Source of the DNA: Bacteroidota bacterium
GTDB taxonomy: Bacteria > Bacteroidota > Bacteroidia > 2-12-FULL-35-15
Length of the DNA: 54,910 bases
Assembly (NCBI GenBank): GCA_023251805.1
Contig: JAHEYB010000018.1
Location: forward strand, 1 to 54,910
Direction: 5' to 3'
Of the stretch, positions 29,601-36,330 are shown one piece after another. Every line of letters starts with the position of its first letter. The first letter of the stretch is position 1. The notes below the pieces were generated by a model. It was not told where the DNA came from. It saw only the letters and a program-made list of their open reading frames with translations, and ran no database searches. Made by a program: the position numbers and the translations under genes.

Positions 29601-32600
29601 AACTTGCATTTGTAGACGTTACCACTAATGCTGTTGGTCCAGCTGAATTTCCAATCGTAACAGATGTTGTGAATGTACAACCATTTGCATCTTTCACTAC
29701 AACAGAATAAGTTCCTGCTGCAAATCCAGTTACAGTTGTTGTTCCTGAGAAAGGTCCACCATTTACTGAATACGTATATGGAGTTGTTCCACCAGTTACT
29801 GCGCCCATTGTAATAGAACCATTACTAGCACCACAACTAGCATTTACAAACGTTGTAGCTAAAGCTGTTGGCCCAGGCGTATTTGCAATTGTTACAGTTG
29901 TTGTGAATGAACAGCCATTAATATCTTTTACAATTACGGTGTATGTTCCCGCTGCATAACCCGAGTAACTTGTTGTGCTTGTATACGCACTACCATTTAC
30001 TGAATAAGTATATGCTGGAGTACCTCCACTTACAGTACCTATATTAATAGTACCGTTACTATTTCCACAAGTGGAATTTATAGAAGTAACAGCCAAACCT
30101 ATTGGGCCTGGCGTATTTACCACTGTTGCAGTAGTACTATACGTACAACCACTTACATCTTTCACAATTACAGTATATATACCAGCAGCAAAACCTGCAT
30201 AACTAGTTGCTCCTGTATATGCACTACCGTTTACTGAGTATGTATAGGGTGCTGTTCCACCTGTTGTTGTACCAATATTAATAATACCATTGCTTAAACC
30301 ACATGTTGCATTAATTGTGGTAACGTTCAATGCTGTTGGACCAGGAGAGTTTCCAATCGTAATGGTTGTGTTAAATGTACATCCATTTACATCTTTCACA
30401 ATAACAGTATATGTACCTGCAGCAAATCCTGGATAAGCAGTAGTTGTTGTGAATGCACTACCATTTACAGAATAAGTAAAAGGACCTGTTCCACCTGTTG
30501 TTACACCAATATTAATTACACCATTGCTTAATCCACAAGTTGCATTTACAGCTGTAACACCCAATGCTGTTGGCGAAGGGTAAACTGTAACTGTAGATGT
30601 TGTTGTAGAAGTACAACCACCTGTTGCAGTTACAACATGCGTAATAGTATAAGTACCTGCTGCTAAATAAGTAATCCCAGATGGGCTAACAACAGTAGAA
30701 GTATTTACAACTGCTCCACCAAAATTCCATGTTTGTGTATAACCTGCTCCACTAGAGCCTGTGCTTGTAAACGTGAATGTGTTTCCAGTCAAACACTGAT
30801 TTGCAGATTGAGTATATGTTGAAGTAGGATTTGGATTAACTGTAATTGTAAATATCAAAGGTGTTCCAACACAACCTGCCAATGTCGGAGTAACTGTAAT
30901 TGTACTCACCACTGGAGAAGCTGTAGCATTTGTTGCAATGAAGGAAGGCAATCCACCTGTACCACTTGCTAGAAGGCCAATTGTAGTATTCGAGTTTGTC
31001 CAAGCAAATGTTGCTCCCACAGGAGTACTTGCAAAAGTTGTTGCAGGAATTGTTGCTCCTGAACAAACAGTAATATTAGCAACTGGGCTGACTACAGGAC
31101 TCGGATTAACCGTTATAGTAAATGTTAGAGGAATTCCAGGACATGGGTTTCCCGCGATGCTAGGCGTGACCGTTATTGTTGACGTAATGGGGACGGCCGT
31201 GGCATTGGTTGCAGTGAAGGCGGGCAAACTAGTTATTCCGCTGGCAGCAAGACCTATAGCCGTATTTGAGTTCGTCCAAGTATAAGTTGCTCCTGCAGGA
31301 GTACTCGTAAATGTATTGATGGGGACGGCATTCCCGGCACAATAAATAAGATTCGGTTCGGGATTAACTATTGGACTAGGTTTTACAATTACGATGAATG
31401 GAAATGTGACTGCTGCAAAACATGCATTAATAGGCGTTCCCGTGACTGTATAGGATGTTGTGGTTGCAGGATTTGCAATGACACTTGTTCCGGTAGTACC
31501 AGATAAGCCAGTTGCTGGACTCCAAGTCCAGTTGTATGAAGCAATGTTAGGACCAGCCACAGAAACAGTAGCCGGAACACCTTGACAAATTTTAACCGAA
31601 TCTGCAGCAAGGGTACACATTGCAGGAGGTGCTGTTGCTGATCCAGGATAAGACAAGTAGGTTGTGTTAGCCACAGCATTTGCTGCGGCAAGATCATCTA
31701 AAATTACAACGAACTTGAACGTTTCTGTTGCACCAGCGGCAAGGTTATTTATTTTATAAGCCAGAGCAATTGCAATATCCGCAAAGGTTGATGAACCAAC
31801 TGTTTGAGTAAACCCTACTCCATTCCATAAATCAGAAGCATCTCTATTAGAAAAACCGCCATAAGAAGCTCGCCAATTTGCACCCGTACCAGCCATACCC
31901 ACGTATGACATTGGTTGTGACGCTGGAACAAGAGAAGTCGCTTTTACGTGCGCTGTATTACATAAACCAGAAAAAGGTTGAGCTACAATTGTATTTGTTG
32001 TAGTAAAGTCAAAACTGATAGGCTCGTTGTTGTCAGGGTCAAAATTTCTGTAATAATATAAAGTAGGAATTGTCGCTGCTGTATTATTTGTAATTGATAC
32101 AGTAGTTGTATAGTAAAGATCGTTCTGCTTTAAAAGATAATTAATCTTGATGTGCAAGTTAGTTCCTACTAGAAGATCCCCATCCCAAGTAGAAGAATAA
32201 CATGTAAAAGTATTGGTAGCACTTGTTATTGCCCCATTAATTTGTTGCAAGAAAGAACAGTTATTTCCGTAATTGAGACCAGAAGGAAGTTCAATTCCCC
32301 AGCCATTTTCTGGACTTCCTGGTGTAAAAAAGTCACCATCAAAGGTTGCCCAAGCATTCACCTGAGGGTTAGACACGAACCCGAAATAAGGGTTACCTCC
32401 TGAACGGAAGTGATATCCTGCAGGAGGAGGAGAAGTTGAAGTGGGTGCACCTTCAAAGCCCCCTATACCGGAGACTCCAATTTCAACACTGGTTCCTTTT
32501 ATGTAGTTGTCCGGACCAACCATCACGGACTGCGCACTTAATTTTACTGTTAACGAGAACAAAAAAAATACCAAGAGAGTGGCATGGTTCGAGAGTAATT

Positions 32601-32610
32601 TTTTTACCAT
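20698..32610 (-). CDS. Giant SprB-like gliding/adhesion protein, T9SS type B
   Basis: 3970 residues, one uninterrupted frame. Signal peptide 1-27 (ends SAQ); a head domain of unknown fold about 28-325; Ig/PKD-like modules about 340-680; 20 tandem 78-residue repeats at 681-2240 with no length change; 17 SprB-type repeats at 2241-3545; two Ig-like and two PKD domains to about 3875; and a type B T9SS sorting domain at 3877-3970 (YVPNAFTPNNNDG, IFDRWGDVIF, KGWDGRANNG). SprB is the mobile surface adhesin of gliding Flavobacteria and this protein has the same building plan, but orthology is not shown. Every type A repeat keeps Cys12 and Cys64. The upstream region carries a perfect palindrome over a -7 element. 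The gene is flanked by an intact and a decayed DUF1653 copy. Confidence 0.9.
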   Translation of the reverse strand: MVKKLLSNHATLLVFFLFSLTVKLSAQSVMVGPDNYIKGTSVEIGVSGIGGFEGAPTSTSPPPAGYHFRSGGNPYFGFVSNPQVNAWATFDGDFFTPGSPENGWGIELPSGLNYGNNCSFLQQINGAITSATNTFTCYSSTWDGDLLVGTNLHIKINYLLKQNDLYYTTTVSITNNTAATIPTLYYYRNFDPDNNEPISFDFTTTNTIVAQPFSGLCNTAHVKATSLVPASQPMSYVGMAGTGANWRASYGGFSNRDASDLWNGVGFTQTVGSSTFADIAIALAYKINNLAAGATETFKFVVILDDLAAANAVANTTYLSYPGSATAPPAMCTLAADSVKICQGVPATVSVAGPNIASYNWTWSPATGLSGTTGTSVIANPATTTSYTVTGTPINACFAAVTFPFIVIVKPSPIVNPEPNLIYCAGNAVPINTFTSTPAGATYTWTNSNTAIGLAASGITSLPAFTATNATAVPITSTITVTPSIAGNPCPGIPLTFTITVNPSPVVSPVANITVCSGATIPATTFASTPVGATFAWTNSNTTIGLLASGTGGLPSFIATNATASPVVSTITVTPTLAGCVGTPLIFTITVNPNPTSTYTQSANQCLTGNTFTFTSTGSSGAGYTQTWNFGGAVVNTSTVVSPSGITYLAAGTYTITHVVTATGGCTSTTTSTVTVYPSPTALGVTAVNATCGLSNGVINIGVTTGGTGPFTYSVNGSAFTTTTAYPGFAAGTYTVIVKDVNGCTFNTTITIGNSPGPTALNVTTINATCGLSNGIINIGTTTGGTAPYTYSVNGSAYTGATSYAGFAAGIYTVIVKDVSGCTYSTTATVVNTPGPIGLAVTSINSTCGNSNGTINIGTVSGGTPAYTYSVNGSAYTSTTSYSGYAAGTYTVIVKDINGCSFTTTVTIANTPGPTALATTFVNASCGASNGSITMGAVTGGTTPYTYSVNGGPFSGTTTVTGFAAGTYSVVVKDANGCTFTTSVTIGNSAGPTALVVTSTNASCGTLTGTVTMGAVTGGVAPYTYSLNGSAFTSTTSYTGLASGVYSVVVKDVNGCTFTTSVTVGTNPGPVGLAVTTTNSTCGVANGILTIGAVTSGTAPYSYSVNGSAFTTTTVYGALAAGTYTVIVKDVNGCTFTVTATVINSPGPTALGVASVNSTCGSNNGVINIGSVTGGTPPYTYSVNGNPFVATTSYTGFGSGTYTVIVKDANGCTFTTTVTVVNTPGPTALAITTTNSTCAGSNGIVNIGAVTGGTATYVYSFNGSAFTPTTNYTGIAPGTYTVIVKDANGCTFSTTASVGLTTGPVGLAATTVNSTCGNANGVVNIGAVTGGVAPYTYSFNGGGFAATTSYPGVAAGTYNVIVKDANGCTFTITVTVNNTPGPTALGVTSTNTACGASTGTITIGATTGGTAPYTYSVNASAFTATTSYTGFAANTYTVIVKDANGCTFSTTVIVANSSGPTALVVNTTNSSCGSSNGTLTIGATTGGLAPYSYSVNGSAFSTTTSYTSLAAGTYTIIVKDANGCQFTTTATVSNVAGPTAMIVNSTNATCGNSNGTITLGAVSGGTTPYTYSVNGSPFTATTAYTGFGPGTYTCVVKDANGCTYSTSVIITNIPGPTAVATTLTNTTCSASNGSVIIGTVTGGTSAYTYSFNGSAFTATTSYTGLASGTYPIIVKDANGCTFSTSVVLTNSPGPTALAVTFTNPTCGNSNGTITIGATTGGTPTYLYSFNGGGFSSTASFTSLAPGTYSIIVKDANGCTFTTSATITNIAGPTALATTTTNASCGSSTGAVNIGATTGGTGPYSYSFNGSAFTSTTSYTSLPANIYTVVVQDANGCSFTTTATINNASGPTALATTFTDATCGNNNGTVTIGATTGGVLPLSYSFNGGAFSTTTSYSGLAPGTYTIVVKDAGGCTFTTTVTISNIGGPTSLLVSTTNTTCGAANGTITCGAVTGGTAPYTYSVNASAFTGTTSYTSLVAGTYTVIVKDANGCTFSTTATITNTGGPTAIATTLTNATCSTSNGSVALGAVTGGLPAYTYSFNGSAFTSTISYTGLASGSYTIIVKDANGCTFSTVASITNIPGPTAQATSTNPASCGLANGAVNIGVTTGGTPAYTYSFNGGGFTATTSYTGLAAGTYAVIVKDANGCTFTVNPAVLNVAGPTALATTQVNTTCGGANGSITIGAVTGGTGPYTYSVNGSALSATTTYPGLVANTYNVTVQDANGCQFTTTVTITDLSGLSASITAITNVSCNGGANGSVTVTASGSLAPYSYSFNGGAFGATGTFSGLTAGTYSITAKDANGCTIIVPVTITQPLVLTAVITAQTNVACFGGTTGSVTISASGGVNPYTYSLDGGAFVSSSTFTGMSAGTHTITVKDGNGCTVVVTVIITAPAALALVGSSTNATCTAPNGSASVTVTGGTPAYSYAWTPGAGSSGTSYTGLIAGNYTVLVTDFNGCTSSTVVNVGANPGGTATISSSTNVTCAGANNGTATVSMSGGATPPFTYSWSPGTQTTATAINLSPASYTVTVTDGNGCIAFANIVITQPTPLAQTFTTTNVTCFGGNNGILTVNPTGGTGPYTFLWTPGSYTTQTINTLSVGTYTVTYTDANGCSQTASAGITQPAGMGLTSAQVDATCNLANGSATVSVTGGTGPYTYLWSDPGAQTSATATNLPANTYVVTVTDANGCSQNLSVTIGNNAGPVATVFGSNNVSCFGNNDGSATVTVSGGTIPFTFLWSDGQTLPSATNLTAGTYTLTATDVNGCIASTSVTITQPTALSLAVSGINPSCAGACNGTLTAVPAGGTTPYSYSWSPGGAATPAITSMCAGTYTVLITDANGCTIFNSYSLIDPVSFSITTSVSNVACSGTCNGTATANPVTGTGPFTYLWSDVSMQTTQTATGLCAGTYTVTATDAGGCTTTATAVITSPATMSVAITTVGNNTCFAACDGFATAAVTGGSAPYAYNWMPGGIAGASVNNLCAGTYTVTVTDANGCSAFTTVTITEPNALIATISSVNVTCFGACNGSATAVYSGGTGPYTFQWSPGFQTTPTITSICAGAQTLTVTDANGCITNTMATITEPTVLAVSTTTTNSSCGVANGSACAAITGGVPPFSYLWNDPSIQTTICANGISAGVYNIAVTDGNGCVVNGTANVNDNSAPIVTIPVSSNVTCAGAANGSAQAAISGGIIPYSIAWIPTGQTTAFISGLAGGIYSVTVTDSVGCIGTASIAINEPGPLVSGIISSSNVSCFLSCNGTATVGAGGGTLPYTYLWNDVGAQTTSAATGLCAQPYTVTVTDANGCTSVSTTTITSPAALTVTMTSTTNVTCNGGNDGAITIVGAGGTPGYTYSWTPAVGSSPTVTGLVAGSYTVVITDANACNATLVINVNQPSAILTATITNPSTCGQSNGFVSVTPSGGTPGYTYLWDDPSAQTTAIAIGLFAGTYNVVVTDNVGCTTTTPVVLGDVAGPTIGTINFVEPACYGTPLGSATVIPAGGTPSYSYLWSDTAAQTTQIANGLVTGLYSVTVTDNNGCSVTGSVFITEPPPLQILVSPLDTICIGQNAIIYGAGYGGAPGYTYTWFPSSILGPGPNVVNPIVTTTYDVFATDANGCVSPIQTIMVEVNPPIVVVATDVSVCEGSSVGISATAVGGNGGPYSFVWTPSTGLSNDSIYNPIANPLITTNYIVAVDDGCTIPSYNAFDTATVTVNPLAVSSMVTLDTAGCAAFTATFNGISDIGISYSWNFGDGSPDQIGEPVSHTYPIAGTYDVTLTVTTAFGCTSSITTNSFIDVYPSPTAAFSTSPLEVTQTAPEVTFTDMSSGATEWDWDFDSPNGIYTDTLQNPMYSYSDTGTYIIQLVVTNAFGCTDTAYNEIYVIPEYAIYVPNAFTPNNNDGLNQTFLPMGVGIDPDNFEMLIFDRWGDVIFKTTDVNKGWDGRANNGDKVAQIDTYVWKITTKDGKGNDRQYIGHVTIVK
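21976..25890 (-). repeat. 17 SprB-type repeats in the adhesin gene
   Basis: Codes for residues 2241-3545: 17 units of 75-78 residues with the pattern C-x-G-x-x-NG, GGTxPYTYxW, GLxAGTYTVTVTDANGC. The first two units are transitional in sequence towards the upstream type A set. Five units (28th to 31st and 34th counted from the first type A unit) carry an additional cysteine pair. Confidence 0.85.
25891..30570 (-). repeat. 20 tandem 234-bp (78-aa) repeats in the adhesin gene
   Basis: 4680 bp = 20 x 234 bp exactly, coding for residues 681-2240 with no indel between units. Consensus elements per unit: NxTCGxSNG, GGTxPYTYSVNGSAF, TTSYTGLAAGTYTVIVKD, ANGCTFTTT, and GP at the join. Units alternate irregularly between SVNG and SFNG forms. 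Confidence 0.9.
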
Positions 32611-32643
32611 TGTTGGGGAATAGGTTAAAAATTTAGTTTAGTT

Positions 32644-32674
32644 ATATTATCAAATATACAATATTTGATAATAT
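32644..32674 (-). promoter_or_regulatory. Perfect 14-bp palindrome over the -7 element of the adhesin gene
   Basis: ATATTATCAAATAT at 32644-32657 and its exact reverse complement at 32661-32674, spacer ACA. On the minus strand the left arm contains TATATTTG (plus-strand 32651-32658), a consensus -7 element placed about 40 bp before the ATG at 32610. No -33 TTG is found at normal spacing. This looks like an operator for a dimeric regulator, or a site where strand symmetry matters; a hairpin in a longer transcript is the alternative. Confidence 0.6.
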
Positions 32675-32881
32675 TGATACCATTTATAACCAGAAGGTTG
32701 CATGAATTTTAAGGAATTTTAAGATTTGTTGATAACTACGTTTTGTGCAATAGAAATCAAGCTAGAAAGTTTTTGAAAATCAGCCAATTATCATAATTTA
32801 CAAAAATTAAAATGTGGCAGAAAAAAACAAGAAAATTATGGCATCTAAATCCTTGAAACCTTGCCATTAAATCAGTAAAAA

Positions 32882-32950
32882 ATGTTTACCGAAGAAGTTG
32901 AAAGTAGAGGGTAAAAAATTCCCAGATTTGAATATCTTGGCAATAAGTAA
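32882..32950 (+). pseudogene. Decayed DUF1653 C-terminal fragment
   Basis: Translates to MFTEEVESRG, a stop, then KIPRFEYLGNK and a stop. It matches the last 21-22 residues of the intact DUF1653 protein at 20370-20585 (MFIEDVEVKG, MKMSRFEFIGR) with one internal stop codon (32912-32914). Upstream bases 32845-32881 show weak similarity only. It lies in the same orientation as the intact copy on the other side of the adhesin gene. Confidence 0.75.
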
Positions 32951-32952
32951 AC

Positions 32953-32999
32953 ACACTTTCTCTGTGAAACTCTATTAACGCGCCTCCTCTGTGTTGAAA
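32953..32999. repeat. Word repeat at the serS 3' end (CTCTGTG family)
   Basis: TTTCTCTGTGAAACTCT and CCTCCTCTGTGTTGAAAT are diverged copies of one word, ending at the serS stop codon. Confidence 0.5.
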
Positions 33000-33002
33000 T
33001 TT

Positions 33003-34274
33003 TTAAGAAATCATATCAAATCCGCAATACGGAACCAAAACTTTCGGAATTCTAATTCCTTCAGCCGTTTGATTATTTTCCAACATCGTTGCAACAATAC
33101 GTGGCAATGCCAATGCGCTTCCGTTTAAAGTATGCGCCAATACAGGTTTTGCATCTCCATCTTTAAAACGTAATTTTAAGCGATTACTTTGAAAAGTTTC
33201 GAAATTAGAAACAGAACTTACTTCTAACCATTTTTGTTGAGCGGTTGAGTATGTTTCAAAATCGTACGTTAACGCAGAAGCAAAACTCATATCACCTCCG
33301 CACAGTTTCAATATTCTGAATGGCAATTCCAATTCACGCAATAACCCAGCAACATAATTTCGCATGTCTTCAAGAGTTTCATACGATTTATCAGGATGCG
33401 CAATTTGTACAATCTCTACTTTATCAAATTGATGCAAACGATTTAATCCCCGCACATGCGCTCCGTAACTGCCTGCTTCTCTTCGGAAACAAGGTGTGTA
33501 TCCACAATTTTTAATCGGCAATTGATCTGCTTTTAAAATCACATCGCGGTAAATATTTGTGATAGGCACTTCTGCAGTTGGAATCAAATACAAATTATCT
33601 ACAGTAGCATGATACATCTGTCCTTCTTTATCAGGAAGCTGTCCTGTTGCATAACCAGATTCTGCATTCACTAAAATAGGAGGTTGTATTTCTAAATATC
33701 CGGCAGCAGTTGCTCTGTCTAAAAAGAAATTAATCAATGCTCTTTGTAAGCGAGCGCCTTTTCCTTTGTATACAGGAAATCCGGCTCCTGTTAATTTTAC
33801 GCCCAATTCAAAATCAATTAAATCGTATTTGGTTGTAAGTTCCCAATGAGGTTTTGCACCATCGTATAATTTTGGAATATCGCCTTCCTGAAAAACATTT
33901 TCGTTATCCTCCGGTGTTTTTCCTTTTGGAACTTTTGTGCTTGGAGCATTTGGAACTTGAACTAATAAATCGTGTTGTTCTTTTTCAATGACAACTAATT
34001 GTTCTTCTAATTTTTTAGAATTTTCTTTCAGCGCAGCACTTTTCGTTTTCAGTTCATCACCTTCCGCTTTTTTACCTTGCTTGTATAAATCACCAACTTG
34101 TTTGGCAAGTGTATTTGCTTCATTCAAAATAGCATCCAGTTCGTTTTGAACCTTTTTGCGTTTCACATCCATTTCAAGAACATTTTCTAAAATGGTTTTC
34201 GCATCAAAATTTTTGATGGCTAAACGAGCAATTGCTTCGTCTTTGTTTTCGCGGATATAGTTTAGTTGTAACAT
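33003..34274 (-). CDS. serS: Seryl-tRNA synthetase
   Basis: 423 residues, the normal length. An N-terminal long coiled-coil arm (about 25-105) binds the tRNA(Ser) variable arm. The class II catalytic core shows motif 2 (CFRREAGSYG), a serine/ATP-binding region with TAEVPITNIYRD, and motif 3 (NGSALALPRIVATMLENNQ). Attaches serine to tRNA(Ser) and tRNA(Sec) in the cytoplasm. Starts at the ATG at 34274. Downstream of rpmA, separated by a terminator and a word-repeat spacer, so it probably has its own transcript or read-through from rplU-rpmA. Confidence 0.96.
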   Translation of the reverse strand: MLQLNYIRENKDEAIARLAIKNFDAKTILENVLEMDVKRKKVQNELDAILNEANTLAKQVGDLYKQGKKAEGDELKTKSAALKENSKKLEEQLVVIEKEQHDLLVQVPNAPSTKVPKGKTPEDNENVFQEGDIPKLYDGAKPHWELTTKYDLIDFELGVKLTGAGFPVYKGKGARLQRALINFFLDRATAAGYLEIQPPILVNAESGYATGQLPDKEGQMYHATVDNLYLIPTAEVPITNIYRDVILKADQLPIKNCGYTPCFRREAGSYGAHVRGLNRLHQFDKVEIVQIAHPDKSYETLEDMRNYVAGLLRELELPFRILKLCGGDMSFASALTYDFETYSTAQQKWLEVSSVSNFETFQSNRLKLRFKDGDAKPVLAHTLNGSALALPRIVATMLENNQTAEGIRIPKVLVPYCGFDMIS

Positions 34275-34285
34275 ATATTAAATAA

Positions 34286-34380
34286 AAAATTTCAAGTTAA
34301 AAGATTTCAAATTTCAGAATTAGTATTCAAGAGATAAATTTATACTCAAAAAAAACCTGAAATTTGAAATCTGAAATTCA
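34286..34380. repeat. Inverted word repeat (AAATTTGAAATTTGA family) between rpmA and serS
   Basis: 34286-34321 reads as copies of ATTTCAAATTTCAG, and 34355-34380 carries the reverse complement (CTGAAATTTGAAATCTG). The same words recur at 43273-43309 and 46700-46752. Confidence 0.7.
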
Positions 34381-34390
34381 TCTATAGACA

Positions 34391-34432
34391 AAAAAAATCT
34401 CCTAAACTTCATAAGAAGCCCAGGAGATTTTT
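34391..34432 (-). terminator. Terminator downstream of rpmA
   Basis: AAAAATCTCCT at 34393-34403 pairs perfectly with AGGAGATTTTT at 34422-34432. On the minus strand the hairpin is followed by a T run. It lies 16 bp after the rpmA stop. Confidence 0.85.
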
Positions 34433-34447
34433 AAAAATTGATTATCC

Positions 34448-34714
34448 TTATGCTTCAGTAGAAAATGGAACAACCGAAACATACGATCTTTGTTCGCGTT
34501 TCTTTTTGAATTCCACTGTACCATCTACCAATGCAAATAAAGTATGGTCTTTACCAATACCCACGTTTTCACCCGGGTTGTGTTTAGTACCTCTTTGGCG
34601 AACAATAATGTTACCAGCGATAGCTAATTGACCACCAAAAATTTTAACGCCTAGGCGTTTGCTATGAGATTCGCGACCGTTCTTAGAACTACCCGCACCT
34701 TTTTTATGTGCCAT
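34448..34714 (-). CDS. rpmA: 50S ribosomal protein bL27
   Basis: 88 residues. The N-terminus [20 protein letters not shown] and then LGVKIFGGQ are the classical bL27 pattern; the positively charged tail reaches the peptidyl-transferase centre. It is located 116 bp downstream of rplU on the same strand, the usual rplU-rpmA order, with a short word repeat between them. Confidence 0.97.
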   Translation of the reverse strand: MAHKKGAGSSKNGRESHSKRLGVKIFGGQLAIAGNIIVRQRGTKHNPGENVGIGKDHTLFALVDGTVEFKKKREQRSYVSVVPFSTEA

Positions 34715-34721
34715 GTTTTAT

Positions 34722-34755
34722 AAGTTTTAAAGTTAAAAGTCAAACGTTAAAAACT
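34722..34755. repeat. Word repeat between rplU and rpmA (AGTTAAAAGT family)
   Basis: TTTTAAAGTTAAAAGTC and AACGTTAAAAACTG are diverged copies of one short word in the leader of rpmA. Confidence 0.4.
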
Positions 34756-34830
34756 GTTCGACTCTATAAATTATCTTTTTATTAATTCAATAGTTTGCTT
34801 TTTGCCAACTTACAAATTGCCAAAGTTTTA

Positions 34831-35310
34831 TTATTCAGCTTTTTTCTTAGCTGCTTTTTTAGGAGCTGCTTTCTTTACAGGGGCATCATCCTTTTTAGCT
34901 GCTACTTTTTTAGGAGCTGCTCTTTTTACTTCTGCTACTGGAGCTTCTGCTTTTGGCGCTTTTTTCTCTACCTTAATTTCATCTTTCAACGTTTCGCCTT
35001 TTCCTAAAATACCTTGTACAAGTATTTGAGTTAATTGCTGACGGTGACCATTTGATTTTTGGTAACCTTTTCTGCGTTTCTTTTTAAATACGATGACTTT
35101 GTCACCTTTAAGATGGGAAAGTACTGTTGCAGCTACTTTTGCACCATCAATTGAAGGAGTTCCTATTTGAACTTTTCCGCCATTGTCAACCAACAATACT
35201 TTGTCGAATTCAACTTTAGCACCTTCGCTAGCATCTAGGCGGTGAACGTATACTTTTACTCCACGTTCTACCTTAAATTGTTGCCCGGCTATTTCTACGA
35301 TTGCGTACAT
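34831..35310 (-). CDS. rplU: 50S ribosomal protein bL21 with a C-terminal extension
   Basis: 159 residues; the bL21 core is about 1-103 ([30 protein letters not shown]). About 55 further residues are almost all Lys, Ala, Pro and Glu ([21 protein letters not shown]), an unstructured cationic tail. Core length and motifs leave no doubt on identity. The tail is not part of the usual family length; its role is unknown. A promoter and a small leader hairpin lie upstream. Confidence 0.95.
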   Translation of the reverse strand: MYAIVEIAGQQFKVERGVKVYVHRLDASEGAKVEFDKVLLVDNGGKVQIGTPSIDGAKVAATVLSHLKGDKVIVFKKKRRKGYQKSNGHRQQLTQILVQGILGKGETLKDEIKVEKKAPKAEAPVAEVKRAAPKKVAAKKDDAPVKKAAPKKAAKKKAE

Positions 35311-35337
35311 TTTTTAGGGTTTTATTTGTTAATATTT

Positions 35338-35357
35338 CCAAGACATTATTTTCTTGG
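35338..35357 (-). promoter_or_regulatory. Leader hairpin of rplU
   Basis: CCAAGA and TCTTGG form a perfect 6-bp stem with an 8-base loop, 28 bp before the rplU ATG and downstream of the predicted promoter. Whether it binds L21 or any other factor is unknown. Confidence 0.35.
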
Positions 35358-35362
35358 GGGCA

Positions 35363-35393
35363 CGAAATTAAGAATTTTATTGAATGTGACAAA
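35363..35393 (-). promoter_or_regulatory. Predicted rplU promoter
   Basis: On the minus strand TTTG (plus 35390-35393) is followed 19 bp later by TAATTTCG (plus 35363-35370), close to the TTTG-N19-TAnnTTTG pattern. It lies about 55 bp before the start codon. Confidence 0.5.
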
Positions 35394-35422
35394 GGTTTTA
35401 AAGGATTTTCCTAGAAAAAACC

Positions 35423-36313
35423 TTATTTAGTAGCTGGAGACGCCTTTTTATTGACCAAATAGACCCCTAACAATATTAGCATAATCCACACAAAATGAAG
35501 TACTTGCACATCTTCTCCATCCAAAACTCCCCATGCTAAAGCTACTATCGGAATTAGATAAGTTACCGAAGAAGCAAAAAGCGCATTTGTATTACGGATA
35601 AGAACATTAAACACCATCACCGACAAGGCAGTGCCAAAAACGGCTAGAATCACTACATAGCCTAAACTCCCATACGCCATCGGATTTGAATTTAATTTTG
35701 TTGTAAAATCCGTAAAGCCAAAAAGGTAAATTCCGGCAAGCGGACCAATAAACATCATTGACCAAACAGTTGCTGTAATAGAATTGACTTCATTCAAATT
35801 TTTTTTAATGATGTTTACACTCAACGCATAACAGACGGTTGCCAACACCACAAAAAACCCAAAAACTAAATTGTTATTCATATCTTCTGATTTTCCAACC
35901 ATTAACAAGCCAATTGCTCCTACAAATCCAATTAAAATTCCCAACACATTTATCCATTTGGTTTTTGATTTGAATAATAAAACACCCAGCAATAATGTAA
36001 ATAATGGTGTGAGTGAATTTAACATTCCCGTTAAAGAGCTACTAATTCCTGTTTCGGCTTTCGTAAATAAAAATGCAGGAATTAAATTTCCCAACACACC
36101 CATTCCCACAAACCCTTTCCAATGTTTTAGCAATGGCTTCTTAACGTGATGAAAAATTAAAGGTGATAAAAATAAGAAGGCGATAAAAATTCTTAATGCA
36201 GCTACTTCTTCACTTGAATACACATCCATGCCCCGCTTCATCAATATAAATGAGCTTCCCCAAGTAAGGGCCAATGCAATTAAAATAATCCAGTTGATGA
36301 CTTTTGTATTCAC
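35423..36313 (-). CDS. EamA-family (DMT) transporter
   Basis: 296 residues with ten hydrophobic segments in two EamA halves (about 8-140 and 155-290). The first half starts with ALTWGSSFILMKRGMD, a typical DMT opening. Likely exports a small metabolite across the inner membrane; substrate unknown. The start is a GTG at 36313, 17 bp after a consensus -7 element at 36331-36338. It is upstream of rplU on the same strand but with its own promoter. Confidence 0.85.
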   Translation of the reverse strand: MNTKVINWIILIALALTWGSSFILMKRGMDVYSSEEVAALRIFIAFLFLSPLIFHHVKKPLLKHWKGFVGMGVLGNLIPAFLFTKAETGISSSLTGMLNSLTPLFTLLLGVLLFKSKTKWINVLGILIGFVGAIGLLMVGKSEDMNNNLVFGFFVVLATVCYALSVNIIKKNLNEVNSITATVWSMMFIGPLAGIYLFGFTDFTTKLNSNPMAYGSLGYVVILAVFGTALSVMVFNVLIRNTNALFASSVTYLIPIVALAWGVLDGEDVQVLHFVWIMLILLGVYLVNKKASPATK

Positions 36314-36330
36314 GACTTTTTATTGAGCCG

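Larger units (their letters stand above)
32611..33002. other. Intergenic region upstream of the giant adhesin gene
   Basis: 392 bp between the adhesin start and the serS stop. It holds the palindromic promoter region (32644-32674), a plus-strand DUF1653 remnant (32882-32950) and a word repeat ending at the serS stop (32953-32999). The stretch 32690-32880 shows nothing else that I can name. Confidence 0.6.

Noticed and set aside
25891-30570. 234-bp tandem repeats as a CRISPR array or satellite
   Set aside because: Units are in one coding frame with conserved protein motifs and no spacers.
21614-31285. Long open frames opposite the adhesin repeats
   Set aside because: They mirror repeat codon use and recur with the same phase in each unit; no start context or family.
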